Source: Burkholderiales bacterium (GTDB lineage Bacteria; Pseudomonadota; Gammaproteobacteria; Burkholderiales; Burkholderiaceae_C). From it: a stretch of DNA of 59,932 nucleotides. Under the pieces are notes generated by a model. It was not told the DNA's origin. It saw only the letters and a list, made by a program, of their open reading frames with translations, and did not search any database. The stretch is taken from NCBI GenBank assembly GCA_003963005.1, contig RXJW01000144.1:1-59932 (forward strand), written 5' to 3'. The first letter of the stretch is position 1. Each line of letters begins with the position of its first letter. Shown in pieces: positions 17,502-28,178 of this stretch. Both the position numbers and the translations under genes were made by a program.

Positions 17502-18628
17502 TGCAGGCCCTGGCCCGCCTGTTCGCCATCGCGCTGAAGGAAGTGCAGCAGATGCTGCGCGACAAGCTCACCTTCGCGATGGCGGTGGGCGTGCCGATCG
17601 TGCAGCTGGTGCTGTTCGGCTATGCGATCAACACCGACCCGAAGGGACTGCCGACGGCCGTGGTGTCGCAGGACACCAGCCCGATGGCGCGCAGCTTCGT
17701 CGCGGCGCTGCAGACCAGCGGCTACTTCCGCGTGGCGCAGGCAGGCGTGTCGGAGGCCGAGGGCGACGCGCTGCTGCAGCGCGGCGACATCCAGTTCCTC
17801 GTGGTGGTGCCCGATGACTTCGGCGTGCGCGTGGTGCGCGGTGAGCGGCCGGCCGTGCTGCTGGCGGTGGACGCGACCGACCCATCGGCGTCAGGCAATG
17901 CGATTGCCGCGCTGAGCCAGCTGGGCACCACCGCCCTGAACCGCGACCTGCGCGGCGCCCTCGCCACGCGCGCCCCGCAGCCATCGCCGTTCGAGGTGCG
18001 CATCCAGCGCCGCTACAACCCCGAGGGCCTGACCCGCTACAACATCGTGCCGGGCCTCGTGGGCACCATCCTGACGATGACGATGGTGATGCTCACCGCG
18101 CTGGCGATGACCCGCGAGCGCGAGCGCGGCACGATGGAGAACCTGCTCGCCACGCCGGTGCGGCCGCTGGAAGTGATGGTGGGCAAGATCCTGCCCTACG
18201 TCGTGCTGGGCTACGTGCAGCTCGGCGTCATCCTGGGTGCGGCCTTCGTGCTGTTCGACGTGCCGATGGTCGGCAGCGTGGCGCTGCTGCTGGCCATGAT
18301 CGGCGTGTTCATGCTGGCCAACCTCGGCGTGGGCTTCACGTTCTCGACGCTCGCCCGCAATCAGCTGCAGGCACTGCAGCTGACGTTCTTCTTTTTCCTG
18401 CCGTCGATGCTGCTGTCGGGCTTCATGTTCCCCTTCCGCGGCATGCCGGCCTGGGCGCAGACGCTGGGCGAGGCGCTGCCGCTCACGCATTTCCTGCGCA
18501 TCGTGCGCGGCGTCATGCTCAAGGGCTCGGGCGCGGCGGAGCTGACGCCCGAGCTGTGGCCGATGCTGGCCTTCCTTGCGGTGGCCGGCGGCGTGGCGCT
18601 GCTGCGCTACCGCCAGACGCTCGACTGA
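17501..18628 (+). CDS. ABC-2 type permease (YbhS/YbhR-like)
   Basis: About 375 residues from the ATG at 17501. One membrane helix near the N-terminus (AVGVPIVQLVLFGYAIN) is followed by a periplasmic domain of about 140 residues. Five further helices lie in the C-terminal half, with the family motif RERERGTMENLLATPVRPLEVMVGK. YbhGFSR systems usually have two permease genes; only one is present, so it probably homodimerises. It ends 18 bp from the convergent sppA stop. Confidence 0.92.
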   Translation: MQALARLFAIALKEVQQMLRDKLTFAMAVGVPIVQLVLFGYAINTDPKGLPTAVVSQDTSPMARSFVAALQTSGYFRVAQAGVSEAEGDALLQRGDIQFLVVVPDDFGVRVVRGERPAVLLAVDATDPSASGNAIAALSQLGTTALNRDLRGALATRAPQPSPFEVRIQRRYNPEGLTRYNIVPGLVGTILTMTMVMLTALAMTRERERGTMENLLATPVRPLEVMVGKILPYVVLGYVQLGVILGAAFVLFDVPMVGSVALLLAMIGVFMLANLGVGFTFSTLARNQLQALQLTFFFFLPSMLLSGFMFPFRGMPAWAQTLGEALPLTHFLRIVRGVMLKGSGAAELTPELWPMLAFLAVAGGVALLRYRQTLD

Positions 18629-18646
18629 AACGCCCGGGCCGTCACC

Positions 18647-20527
18647 TCAGGGCGCAGCGCACAGGCAGTGCACGGCGGCGGCACGGTCCCACTGGCCGCG
18701 GACCGCAACGCGCGTGATCTCCTTGATCGCCGACAGCTCCTCGACGACCGGCGCCGGCAGCACGTCCAGGCCCAGCGACTGCCCGACCGCCACGGCCAGC
18801 GGCGGCGCGAGCACGTCGGTCAGCGAGGCCAGCAGCCGCTCGCTGCGGCTGAGGTCTCGCTCGACGTAGACCAGGCGTGGCTTCTCGCCGGCCTTGACCT
18901 CCAGCTTGGCGAGCTGCACGGCCGTCTGCACGGCGTCGTCCAGGCTGCCGAGGCGGTCGATCAGGCCGCGTTCCTTGGCCTGCGTGCCCGTCCAGATGCG
19001 GCCCTGGGCGACGGCATCGATCTTCTCGGGTGTGCTCTTGCGCGCCTGCGCGGCCAGCGTGGTGAAGCGGGTGTAGATGTTTTCCACGCCCGACTGCACG
19101 GCGGCCAGGTAGCGGGGGTCCAGCGGCCGGCGCGGGTCGTAGGCGCCCGCCAGCCAGGTGGTGGTGACGCCACCGGTGTGCAGGGACAGCTTGTCCATCA
19201 GCCGCTCGGCCGTCGGCAGGATGCCGAACACGCCGATGCTGCCGGTGATCGTGCCGGGGTCGGCGATGACCGCATCGCTGGACATCGAGATCCAGTAGCC
19301 ACCCGAGGCCGCCACGTCGCCCATCGACACGACCACCGGCTTACCGGCCTGGCGCGTGAGCTCCAGTTCGCGGCGCACGATTTCCGAGGCAAAGGCGCTG
19401 CCGCCGGGCGAGTTCACGCGCAGCACGACGGCCTTGATGCCCTCATCCTCGCGGGCCTTGCGGATCAGGCGTGCCGTCGAGTCGCCCCCGATGCGCCCCG
19501 GGCCGGCGTCGCCGTCGACGATCTCGCCTTCGGCCACCACCACGCCCACGCCGGGCTGCAGCTTGTTGGGTGCGCCGGGGTCCTTCACGTAGGCCATGTA
19601 GGCGCCCAGCCCGATCTGGCGGAAGCTCTTGCTCTCCTCGTCCTTGGCGCCCTTGCTGATCAGCAGCTCGCGCATCTGGTCGCGGGTCTTGAGGCCGTCC
19701 ACGAGCTTGGTCTGCAAGGCGACCTGGGCGATGTCGCCCTTCGCGGCCGCGAGCAGCTGCGGGAGCTGGTCGATGCTGCGGCCGACGCTGCCGGCCTCGA
19801 GCTTGCGCGCGGTCTCGACGGTGGTCGTGAAGCGGGTCCAGAGGTCGCCATAGACGAGGCCTTCCGCCTCCATCGTCGCCGGGCTCGGGCCGTTGGCCGT
19901 GTAGGGCTCGGCAAAGCTCTTGTAGGTGCCGACCTTGGCCACATGGGCGGTCACGCCCAGGCGGTCCAGCGCGTCCTTGTAGTAGGTGCGCCAGCGGCCG
20001 AAGCCCTCCAGCAACACCATGCCCATCGGGTGCAGGTAGACCTCGTTGGCCTGCGCCGCCAAGAAGTAGCCGCGCTGGCTGTAGCTGTCACCGTAGGCCA
20101 GCACCGGCTTGCCGCTCTTCTTGAAGCGCTGCAGCGCGGCGCTGACCTCGTTCAGCCCGGCCATGCCGGCGCCCTGCAGGTCGTCCACGTCGAGCAGCAC
20201 GGCGCTGATCTTGTCGTCCTTCGCGGCCTGGTCCAGCGCGGCGAGCACGTCGCGCAGGCGGGTCTGCTTCTGCACGCCGCGGCCCTGTGCCTGGGCCACG
20301 ATCTGGTCACGCGGGCTGCCGGACAGCTGCTCGACGAGCGCGCCGTCCAGCTTGAGCACGAGGGTGGTCTTGTCGGCCAGCGGCTTGGGGCCGCGCGTCA
20401 GGATCGCCGTGACCACGGCAATCAGCAACAGCAGCACGACGAGGTTCATCAGCGCCCGACGGGTGCCGTCGAGCAACCACCAGGCCTTGGAGAAGAGCCA
20501 ACCGATGCCGGAGAAGAGAGACTTCAT
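18647..20527 (-). CDS. sppA: Signal peptide peptidase SppA, 67-kDa type
   Basis: A 626-residue membrane-bound serine protease of the long, two-domain class that clears cleaved signal peptides. One N-terminal membrane anchor lies at about 27-44 (LVVLLLLIAVVTAI). The catalytic dyad is Lys203 in KVGTYKSFAEPY and Ser408 in GDVAASGGYW, close to E. coli Lys209 and Ser409. VNSPGGSAFASE and GTITGSIGVFG are intact. Its length matches the 67-kDa class, in which the two halves are a tandem duplication. Divergent from the GltB-like gene and convergent with the exporter operon. Confidence 0.95.
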   Translation of the reverse strand: MKSLFSGIGWLFSKAWWLLDGTRRALMNLVVLLLLIAVVTAILTRGPKPLADKTTLVLKLDGALVEQLSGSPRDQIVAQAQGRGVQKQTRLRDVLAALDQAAKDDKISAVLLDVDDLQGAGMAGLNEVSAALQRFKKSGKPVLAYGDSYSQRGYFLAAQANEVYLHPMGMVLLEGFGRWRTYYKDALDRLGVTAHVAKVGTYKSFAEPYTANGPSPATMEAEGLVYGDLWTRFTTTVETARKLEAGSVGRSIDQLPQLLAAAKGDIAQVALQTKLVDGLKTRDQMRELLISKGAKDEESKSFRQIGLGAYMAYVKDPGAPNKLQPGVGVVVAEGEIVDGDAGPGRIGGDSTARLIRKAREDEGIKAVVLRVNSPGGSAFASEIVRRELELTRQAGKPVVVSMGDVAASGGYWISMSSDAVIADPGTITGSIGVFGILPTAERLMDKLSLHTGGVTTTWLAGAYDPRRPLDPRYLAAVQSGVENIYTRFTTLAAQARKSTPEKIDAVAQGRIWTGTQAKERGLIDRLGSLDDAVQTAVQLAKLEVKAGEKPRLVYVERDLSRSERLLASLTDVLAPPLAVAVGQSLGLDVLPAPVVEELSAIKEITRVAVRGQWDRAAAVHCLCAAP

Positions 20528-20610
20528 GGGTGGGGACCTTGAGGATTCGTGCCGCCGATTGTGCGGGCATCGGGCTTAGCATCCGACAGTCACGGTATTG
20601 AGGACACCCC

Positions 20611-22275
20611 ATGCTCGCCTGGCCCCGGTGGACGACACGCATCAACGAGCACTTCCCGCTGCGCTATGTCACGTGGGTGATGTGCGGCCTGCTGGCGCTG
20701 TTCTTCGCCGTCACCTGGACGGCCGGCCTCAATCACGGCCTGCTGGTGGCTTTCTTCCTGGCGCTGTCGCTGCTCGGCCTGCGGGATGTGCGACAGCAGC
20801 GCCATTCCATCCTGCGCAACTACCCGGTCATCGGGCACCTGCGCTTCCTGCTGGAGTTCATCCGCCCGGAGATCCGGCAGTACTTCCTGGAGAGCGACAC
20901 CGAGGCTGCGCCCTTCTCGCGCGCCCAGCGCTCGATCGTCTACCAGCGCGCCAAGGGCGAGCCCGACCAGCGCCCTTTCGGCACCCAGCTCGACACCGGC
21001 GCACGCGGCTACGAGTGGATCAACCATTCGCTGGCCCCGACGCATCTCACCAGCCACGACTTCCGCATCACCATCGGCGCCGACCGCGCCCAGCCCTACT
21101 CGGCCAGCGTCTTCAACATCTCGGCGATGAGCTTCGGTGCCTTGAGCACCAATGCCATCCTGTCGCTGAACAAGGGCGCCAGGATCGGCGGCTTCGCGCA
21201 CGACACCGGCGAGGGCTCGATCAGCGTGCATCACCGCGTGCATGGCGGCGACCTGATCTGGGAGATCGGCTCCGGCTACTTCGGCTGTCGCAACGACGAC
21301 GGCAGCTTCAGCGCCGAGAAGTTCGAGGCCAATGCCCGCGACCCGCAGGTCAAGATGATCGAGCTCAAGCTCAGCCAGGGCGCCAAGCCGGGCCACGGCG
21401 GCGTGCTGCCGGGGCCGAAGGTGACGGAGGAGATCGCTGCCGCCCGTGGCGTGCCCGTGGGCCAGGACTGCATCTCGCCCGCGCGGCACAGCGCGTTCTC
21501 GACACCCATCGAGATGATGCAGTTCATCGAGAAGCTGCGCACGCTCTCGGGCGGCAAGCCCACCGGCTTCAAGCTGTGCATCGGCCACCCGTGGGAATGG
21601 TTCGCGCTGTGCAAGGCCATGATGGAAACCGGCATCACGCCCGACTTCATCGTCGTCGACGGTGCCGAGGGCGGTACCGGGGCGGCGCCGCTGGAGTTCA
21701 CCAACTACGTCGGTGCGCCGCTGCAGGAAGGCCTGCTGCTGGTGCACAACACGCTGATCGGCCTGAACCTGCGCGACAAGATCAAGATCGGCTGCGCCGG
21801 CAAGGTGACGACCGCCTTCGACATCGTGCGCCTGATGGCCCTGGGCGCGGACTGGTGCAACTCGGCGCGCGGCTTCATGTTCGCGCTCGGCTGCATCCAG
21901 GCCCAGGCCTGCCACACCGGGCACTGCCCGACCGGGGTCACCACGCAAGACCCGGCACGCCAGCGCGCCCTCTTCGTGCCCGACAAGGCCCAGCGCGTGG
22001 CCAACTTCCACCAGAACACGCTGAAGGCGCTCAAGGAACTGGTGGAGGCGGCCGGCCTGTGCCACCCCCAGGAGATCACGGCCCAGCACATCGTGCACCG
22101 GCTGGACAAGCACGAGGTGCGGCTGCTGGCCAACCTGCTGCCCTTCGTGGCGCCGGGCGCCGTGCTGCGCGGTGAGGTGCCGCACAACACCTTCCGCATC
22201 TACTGGCCGCTGGCCAGCGCCCACAGCTTTGCGCCGCAAGGGCCCATCGAGCGCAGCCACGCGCACGTCGACTGA
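20611..22275 (+). CDS. Membrane-anchored FMN-binding glutamate-synthase-like protein
   Basis: A 554-residue protein. Two membrane helices lie at the N-terminus (about 22-60; VMCGLLALFFAVTW, LLVAFFLALSLLGL). Residues about 110-510 match the FMN/synthase barrel of GltB: ISAMSFGALSTNAILSLNKG, GHGGVLPGPKVTEEIAA and FIVVDGAEGGTGAAPLEF. The [3Fe-4S] motif C-x5-C-x4-C is intact at Cys428, Cys434 and Cys439 (GCIQAQACHTGHC). There is no glutaminase domain, so it cannot use glutamine as GltB does. It is probably a membrane-associated flavin/iron-sulfur oxidoreductase of unknown substrate. Confidence 0.88.
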   Translation: MLAWPRWTTRINEHFPLRYVTWVMCGLLALFFAVTWTAGLNHGLLVAFFLALSLLGLRDVRQQRHSILRNYPVIGHLRFLLEFIRPEIRQYFLESDTEAAPFSRAQRSIVYQRAKGEPDQRPFGTQLDTGARGYEWINHSLAPTHLTSHDFRITIGADRAQPYSASVFNISAMSFGALSTNAILSLNKGARIGGFAHDTGEGSISVHHRVHGGDLIWEIGSGYFGCRNDDGSFSAEKFEANARDPQVKMIELKLSQGAKPGHGGVLPGPKVTEEIAAARGVPVGQDCISPARHSAFSTPIEMMQFIEKLRTLSGGKPTGFKLCIGHPWEWFALCKAMMETGITPDFIVVDGAEGGTGAAPLEFTNYVGAPLQEGLLLVHNTLIGLNLRDKIKIGCAGKVTTAFDIVRLMALGADWCNSARGFMFALGCIQAQACHTGHCPTGVTTQDPARQRALFVPDKAQRVANFHQNTLKALKELVEAAGLCHPQEITAQHIVHRLDKHEVRLLANLLPFVAPGAVLRGEVPHNTFRIYWPLASAHSFAPQGPIERSHAHVD

Positions 22276-22401
22276 CCGGGCTCACCACCTACCCCGGGGG
22301 GCATCAAGGGTTCCGCCCCGCCCGGACGCGGGGGAGGACGGCTTCAGGTGAGGGGAAAACCGCCCGAAACGCGCACAATGCACGGCGCCGTCCCCTCCGC
22401 C

Positions 22402-23049
22402 ATGCCCACCGTCTACCTCCTCCGCCTCAGCGAGACCACGCTCCAGCGCACCCGCTCCCAGCTGCTGCAGGCCAAGGGCGTGGAGCTGGTCGGGAGCAGC
22501 CCTGTGCTGGCCGATGGCCTGGCGGAAATTGCGCTGCTCGCCCCAGACATCGTCGCAAGCGACCTGCGCCTGGTCGACGCCCACGCCATGCGGGTCGCGC
22601 ACGAACTCGGCCGCCTGCCGGTGCGCCCGCAGCTGCTGCTGCTCACGCCCACGGCAGACGACCTCCAGCTGTTCGCTGCGCTCAGCGCCGGCGCCAACGC
22701 CTATCACGTCGATGACGGCAGGGTCTCCGGGCTCGTGCAGGCCATCACGCGGCTGCATGACCGCCGCGCGATGCTCAGCCCGCAGCTCGCGCGCCAGGCC
22801 CTGGCCGCCTTCGGCATCGAACGCAGCCCCATCGTCACCGCGCGGCAGGCCGCCGCACCGCTGGATGCGAGCCCTGCGGGCCGGCAGATCGAACAGGCCA
22901 GCCGGCACCTGCTGACCCTGCTCGCGCAAGGCCTGCTGTTGCCGGAAATCGCCACGCTGTGGAAGCTGGACGCTGACGAGATCGAACGCCGCGTGTGGCG
23001 CCTCGTGCGCCTGCTGCACGTGCGTTCGCGCGAACTGCTGATCGCCTGA
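22402..23049 (+). CDS. Degenerate response-regulator-like protein
   Basis: About 215 residues from the ATG at 22402; earlier in-frame ATGs at 22378 and 22348 are possible. Residues 1-120 follow a receiver-like alpha/beta pattern (VYLLRLSETTLQRTRSQLL, LLAPDIVASDLRLVDA, PQLLLLTPTADDLQLFAALSAGANAYHVDD). The phosphoacceptor Asp may be that in ASDLRL, but the usual N-terminal acidic pair and the conserved Lys are not evident. The C-terminus (LLTLLAQGLLLPEIATLWKLDADEIERRVWRLVRLLHV) resembles a LuxR-type helix-turn-helix with weak signature. It is probably a phosphorylation-independent regulator. No kinase is adjacent. Confidence 0.6.
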   Translation: MPTVYLLRLSETTLQRTRSQLLQAKGVELVGSSPVLADGLAEIALLAPDIVASDLRLVDAHAMRVAHELGRLPVRPQLLLLTPTADDLQLFAALSAGANAYHVDDGRVSGLVQAITRLHDRRAMLSPQLARQALAAFGIERSPIVTARQAAAPLDASPAGRQIEQASRHLLTLLAQGLLLPEIATLWKLDADEIERRVWRLVRLLHVRSRELLIA

Positions 23050-23084
23050 TCACCCCGCGGCGCCCACGCCGGGCGCCGGTGCAC

Positions 23085-23717
23085 TCACACCGCCGGAACG
23101 GTGTCGATGAAGCTCTGGCGCTGGGCGAGCTTGTCCATGTGGCGGGCGAGGTTCGGATGCGCTTCGCGCCAGGGGATCTCGGGGAAGCGGAACTCGAGCC
23201 AGCCCAGCGCGCAGCCCACCGCGATGTCCGCCAGCGAGAAGTGGTTGCCCGAGCACCAGGGCTTGTCGCCCAACCCCTGGCTCATCGCCGCCAGCGCGGC
23301 GTTGACCTTGGTCAGGTGGCGGTCGATCCAGGCGGCATTGCGTTGCTCGGGCGGGCGGTGCGGCCAGCTGCGTTCCAGGCGCACCAGGATGGCCGCATCG
23401 ACGATACCGTCGGCCAGGGCTTCCCAGGTGCGCACCTCGCAGCGCTCACGGCCGCGGTCGGGGATGAGCTTGCCCACGGGGGACAGCGTGTCGACGTACT
23501 CGACGATGACGCGCGAGTCGAACACCGCGCCGGTGATCGAGTCCTGGCCTTCCATGACGAGGCAGGGCACCTTCCCCAGCGGGTTCATCTTCAGGATGGC
23601 GTCGCTGCCCCAGACGTCTTCGAGCACCAGCTGGTAGTCGAGCTTCTTCTCGGCCATCACGATGCGCACCTTGCGCACGTAAGGGCTGGTGAGAGATCCG
23701 ATCAACTTCATCGTCAT
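23085..23717 (-). CDS. Glutathione S-transferase family protein
   Basis: A 210-residue GST fold. The thioredoxin-like N-domain has GSLTSPYVRKVRIVMAEK with the Ser/Pro start typical of proteobacterial GSTs, and NPLGKVPCLVMEG with the cis-Pro. The helical C-domain carries FSLADIAVGCALGWLEFRFP, the N-capping box. It resembles the YibF-like branch. Start is MTMKL at 23717 or MKL at 23711. The substrate is not readable. Confidence 0.9.
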   Translation of the reverse strand: MTMKLIGSLTSPYVRKVRIVMAEKKLDYQLVLEDVWGSDAILKMNPLGKVPCLVMEGQDSITGAVFDSRVIVEYVDTLSPVGKLIPDRGRERCEVRTWEALADGIVDAAILVRLERSWPHRPPEQRNAAWIDRHLTKVNAALAAMSQGLGDKPWCSGNHFSLADIAVGCALGWLEFRFPEIPWREAHPNLARHMDKLAQRQSFIDTVPAV

Positions 23718-23780
23718 AGAGGCGGCAAGGGGGTACAGGTCGAAACGATTCTAGCCAGCGGTCTCCACCAGCCCGCCCGT

Positions 23781-23817
23781 GAAAAAGGCCTGTCGGCCTG
23801 AGCCGACACGACCTTTG
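23781..23817 (-). terminator. Terminator-like hairpin in the GST/DUF898 divergent spacer
   Basis: The minus strand reads AAAGG, a spacer, GTCGGC, TCAG, GCCGAC, a spacer, then CCTTTTTC. The stem is followed by a T-run in the direction of the GST gene. It lies about 65 bases upstream of the GST start, where no minus-strand gene needs ending. It is therefore either a leader attenuator for the GST gene or a chance or relic hairpin. Confidence 0.4.
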
Positions 23818-23900
23818 AACAGGGGTTGCCAGGGTCGCGGCGCACCGCCAGAGTATGGTGCGGCTCGCTGCGCAGACAGCAGCCTCAACAGGGAGATCCC

Positions 23901-25099
23901 ATGTCCGACTTCGACGCCGCGCCGGCAGCGCCTGTGTTGCCGCGTGTCCTCAAAATCCGCTTCACCGGTTCCGGCAGCGAGTATTTCCGCATCTGGGCAG
24001 TCAACATGCTGCTCATCCTGGTCACCCTGGGGCTGTACGTTCCCTTCGCCAAGGCGCGGCGCATCCGCTATTTCTACGCCAACACGCTGGTCGACGGCCA
24101 GGCCTTGAGCTTCCACGGCGACTCCTGGAAGATGTTCCGCGGCTTCGTGCTGCTCGTGCTGCTGATGGGCGCCTATTCGGTGGCGGGCAAGGTATCTGCC
24201 ACAGCTGCCTTCATCGCCTTCCTGATCCTGTGCATCGTCTGGCCTGCGCTGTGGCGGGCATCGCTGCAGTTCCGGTTGGGCAACACGAGCTGGCGCGGGC
24301 TGCGCATGCGCTTCGAAGGCTCCTTGAAGGACGCCTACCTGGCCTGTGCCCCCTTGTACCTGCCGCTGATCGCGTTCATGGGCTACTCGTGGCTCGCCGG
24401 CCCGCAGGTCGGCGGCAACCGAACTCCGGATGCTGCAACCATGCAGGCATTTGCCATCCGCAGCCTGTTCATGATGGGCTTGGTACTGCTGCTGACGCCG
24501 CTGTCGTTCGCGCTTTTCAAGCGCTACCAGCACGACGGCTACCGCATCGCTGCGCAGCGTGCGCGCATCGATATGAGCACCGGCAGTGTCTATCTGCTGG
24601 CGGTGAAGCTGGTCGGTGTCACGCTTGTCAGCGCAATCCTCGTCACCCTCGTGGTCACCTTGCTGGGCGTACTGGCAGCCTTCACGGGTGCGCTGGGCGG
24701 CTTGCGGCCGTCGCTGGACTCGCCCCTTGCGCAGGCCGGGTTTTTTGCCCTGGGCATGGTGGTGTACCTGTTGTTGTTCTCCATCGTGCTGCCCTACGCC
24801 GCTGCGCGAATGCAGAACCTCGCATGGAACAGCACACAGACTCAGTGCCTGTCGTTCCGCAGCGTGCTGAAGTTCCGTAGCCTGTTCGGCCTCACGCTGA
24901 CGAACTGGCTGCTCACGGCGTTGACGCTGGGGCTGTATCGCCCCTTCGCAGCCGTCTCCACGGCCAGGCTGCGCCTGGAGGCCGTCGCAATCGGCACGAC
25001 CGAAGAGCCCGCCGACTGGGTGGCCGCCCGCAGCACCGGGCATGCCGACGCCACCGGCGACGTGGCTGGCGACTTCTTCGGCATCGACATGGGCCTGTG

Positions 25100-25100
<1 letters not shown>
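23901..25100 (+). CDS. DUF898 (YjgN-family) inner-membrane protein
   Basis: About 399 residues from the ATG at 23901, preceded by AGGGAGATCCC; a longer upstream frame lacks coding character. The family hallmark occurs twice: FRIWAVNMLLILVTLGLYVPFAKARRIRYFY near the N-terminus and LTNWLLTALTLGLYRPFAAVSTARL near the C-terminus. Several further membrane helices lie between. The stop overlaps the M48 peptidase start by one base (TGATG). YjgN-type proteins of unknown function are often paired with M48 peptidases, and the pair probably works together at the inner membrane. Confidence 0.9.
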
Positions 25101-27591
<2,491 letters not shown>

Positions 27592-27595
27592 CGCC

Positions 27596-28105
27596 CTACA
27601 GCACCAGCCGGAACACCCGCGAGGGCTCGTTGTAGCCCTCGAGTTGTTCCTGCCCCTGCTCGACAAAGCGGAGCTTGCCCAGCAGGGCCACGCTCCTCGG
27701 GTTGTCCACGGCCGTGATGGCCATCAGCGTGGGCCAGCCGAGCACGTCTCGCGCGTGGGCCACGCAGCCGCGCGCCGCTTCCAGCGCGTAGCCCTGGCCC
27801 TCGTGTTCGGCCAGCAGGGCGTAGCCCAAGTCAGGCTCGGGCAGTGCCGCGCGCTTGAACAGGCCGCACATGCCCACCAGCACGCCGTCCTGCTGGCGCT
27901 GCATCGCCCAGAAACCGTGACCAAGTTCTCGATAGGCCTTGAACAGCCGGCCCGCGGCCCAGGTCAGGGCATCGTCGAGCGTGCGCACGCCCGGGTCGTT
28001 GATGTTGTGGATCCAGCCCGGTTCGTTGACGAGGCGAAGCAGGAAGGGGGCGTCAAGCGGTGTGAATTCACGCAGCGACAGCCGCGCGGTGCGGAGGATT
28101 TGCAT
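27596..28105 (-). CDS. GNAT-family N-acetyltransferase (RimJ/RimL-like)
   Basis: About 169 residues from the ATG at 28105 (MQILRTARLSLREF); the upstream extension to 28324 runs into the divergent gene. The RTARLSLREFTPLDAPFLLRLVNEP start, the LGYALLAEHEGQGYALEAARG acetyl-CoA-binding loop and NPRSVALLGKLRF are typical of the group that acetylates protein N-termini or amino groups of antibiotics and metabolites. The substrate is unknown. Confidence 0.9.
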   Translation of the reverse strand: MQILRTARLSLREFTPLDAPFLLRLVNEPGWIHNINDPGVRTLDDALTWAAGRLFKAYRELGHGFWAMQRQQDGVLVGMCGLFKRAALPEPDLGYALLAEHEGQGYALEAARGCVAHARDVLGWPTLMAITAVDNPRSVALLGKLRFVEQGQEQLEGYNEPSRVFRLVL

Positions 28106-28178
28106 GAGACAAGACAATAACCGGTCACGTCCCGCTCCCCGCGCCTGCCTTGTTTCTGCCGCCGACCGACCCTGCCTG

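Noticed and set aside
28104..28178. Earlier ATG (28104) for the GGDEF-EAL protein
   Set aside because: It would overlap the divergent GNAT start, and the added residues look non-coding; ATG 28179 leaves room for promoters.
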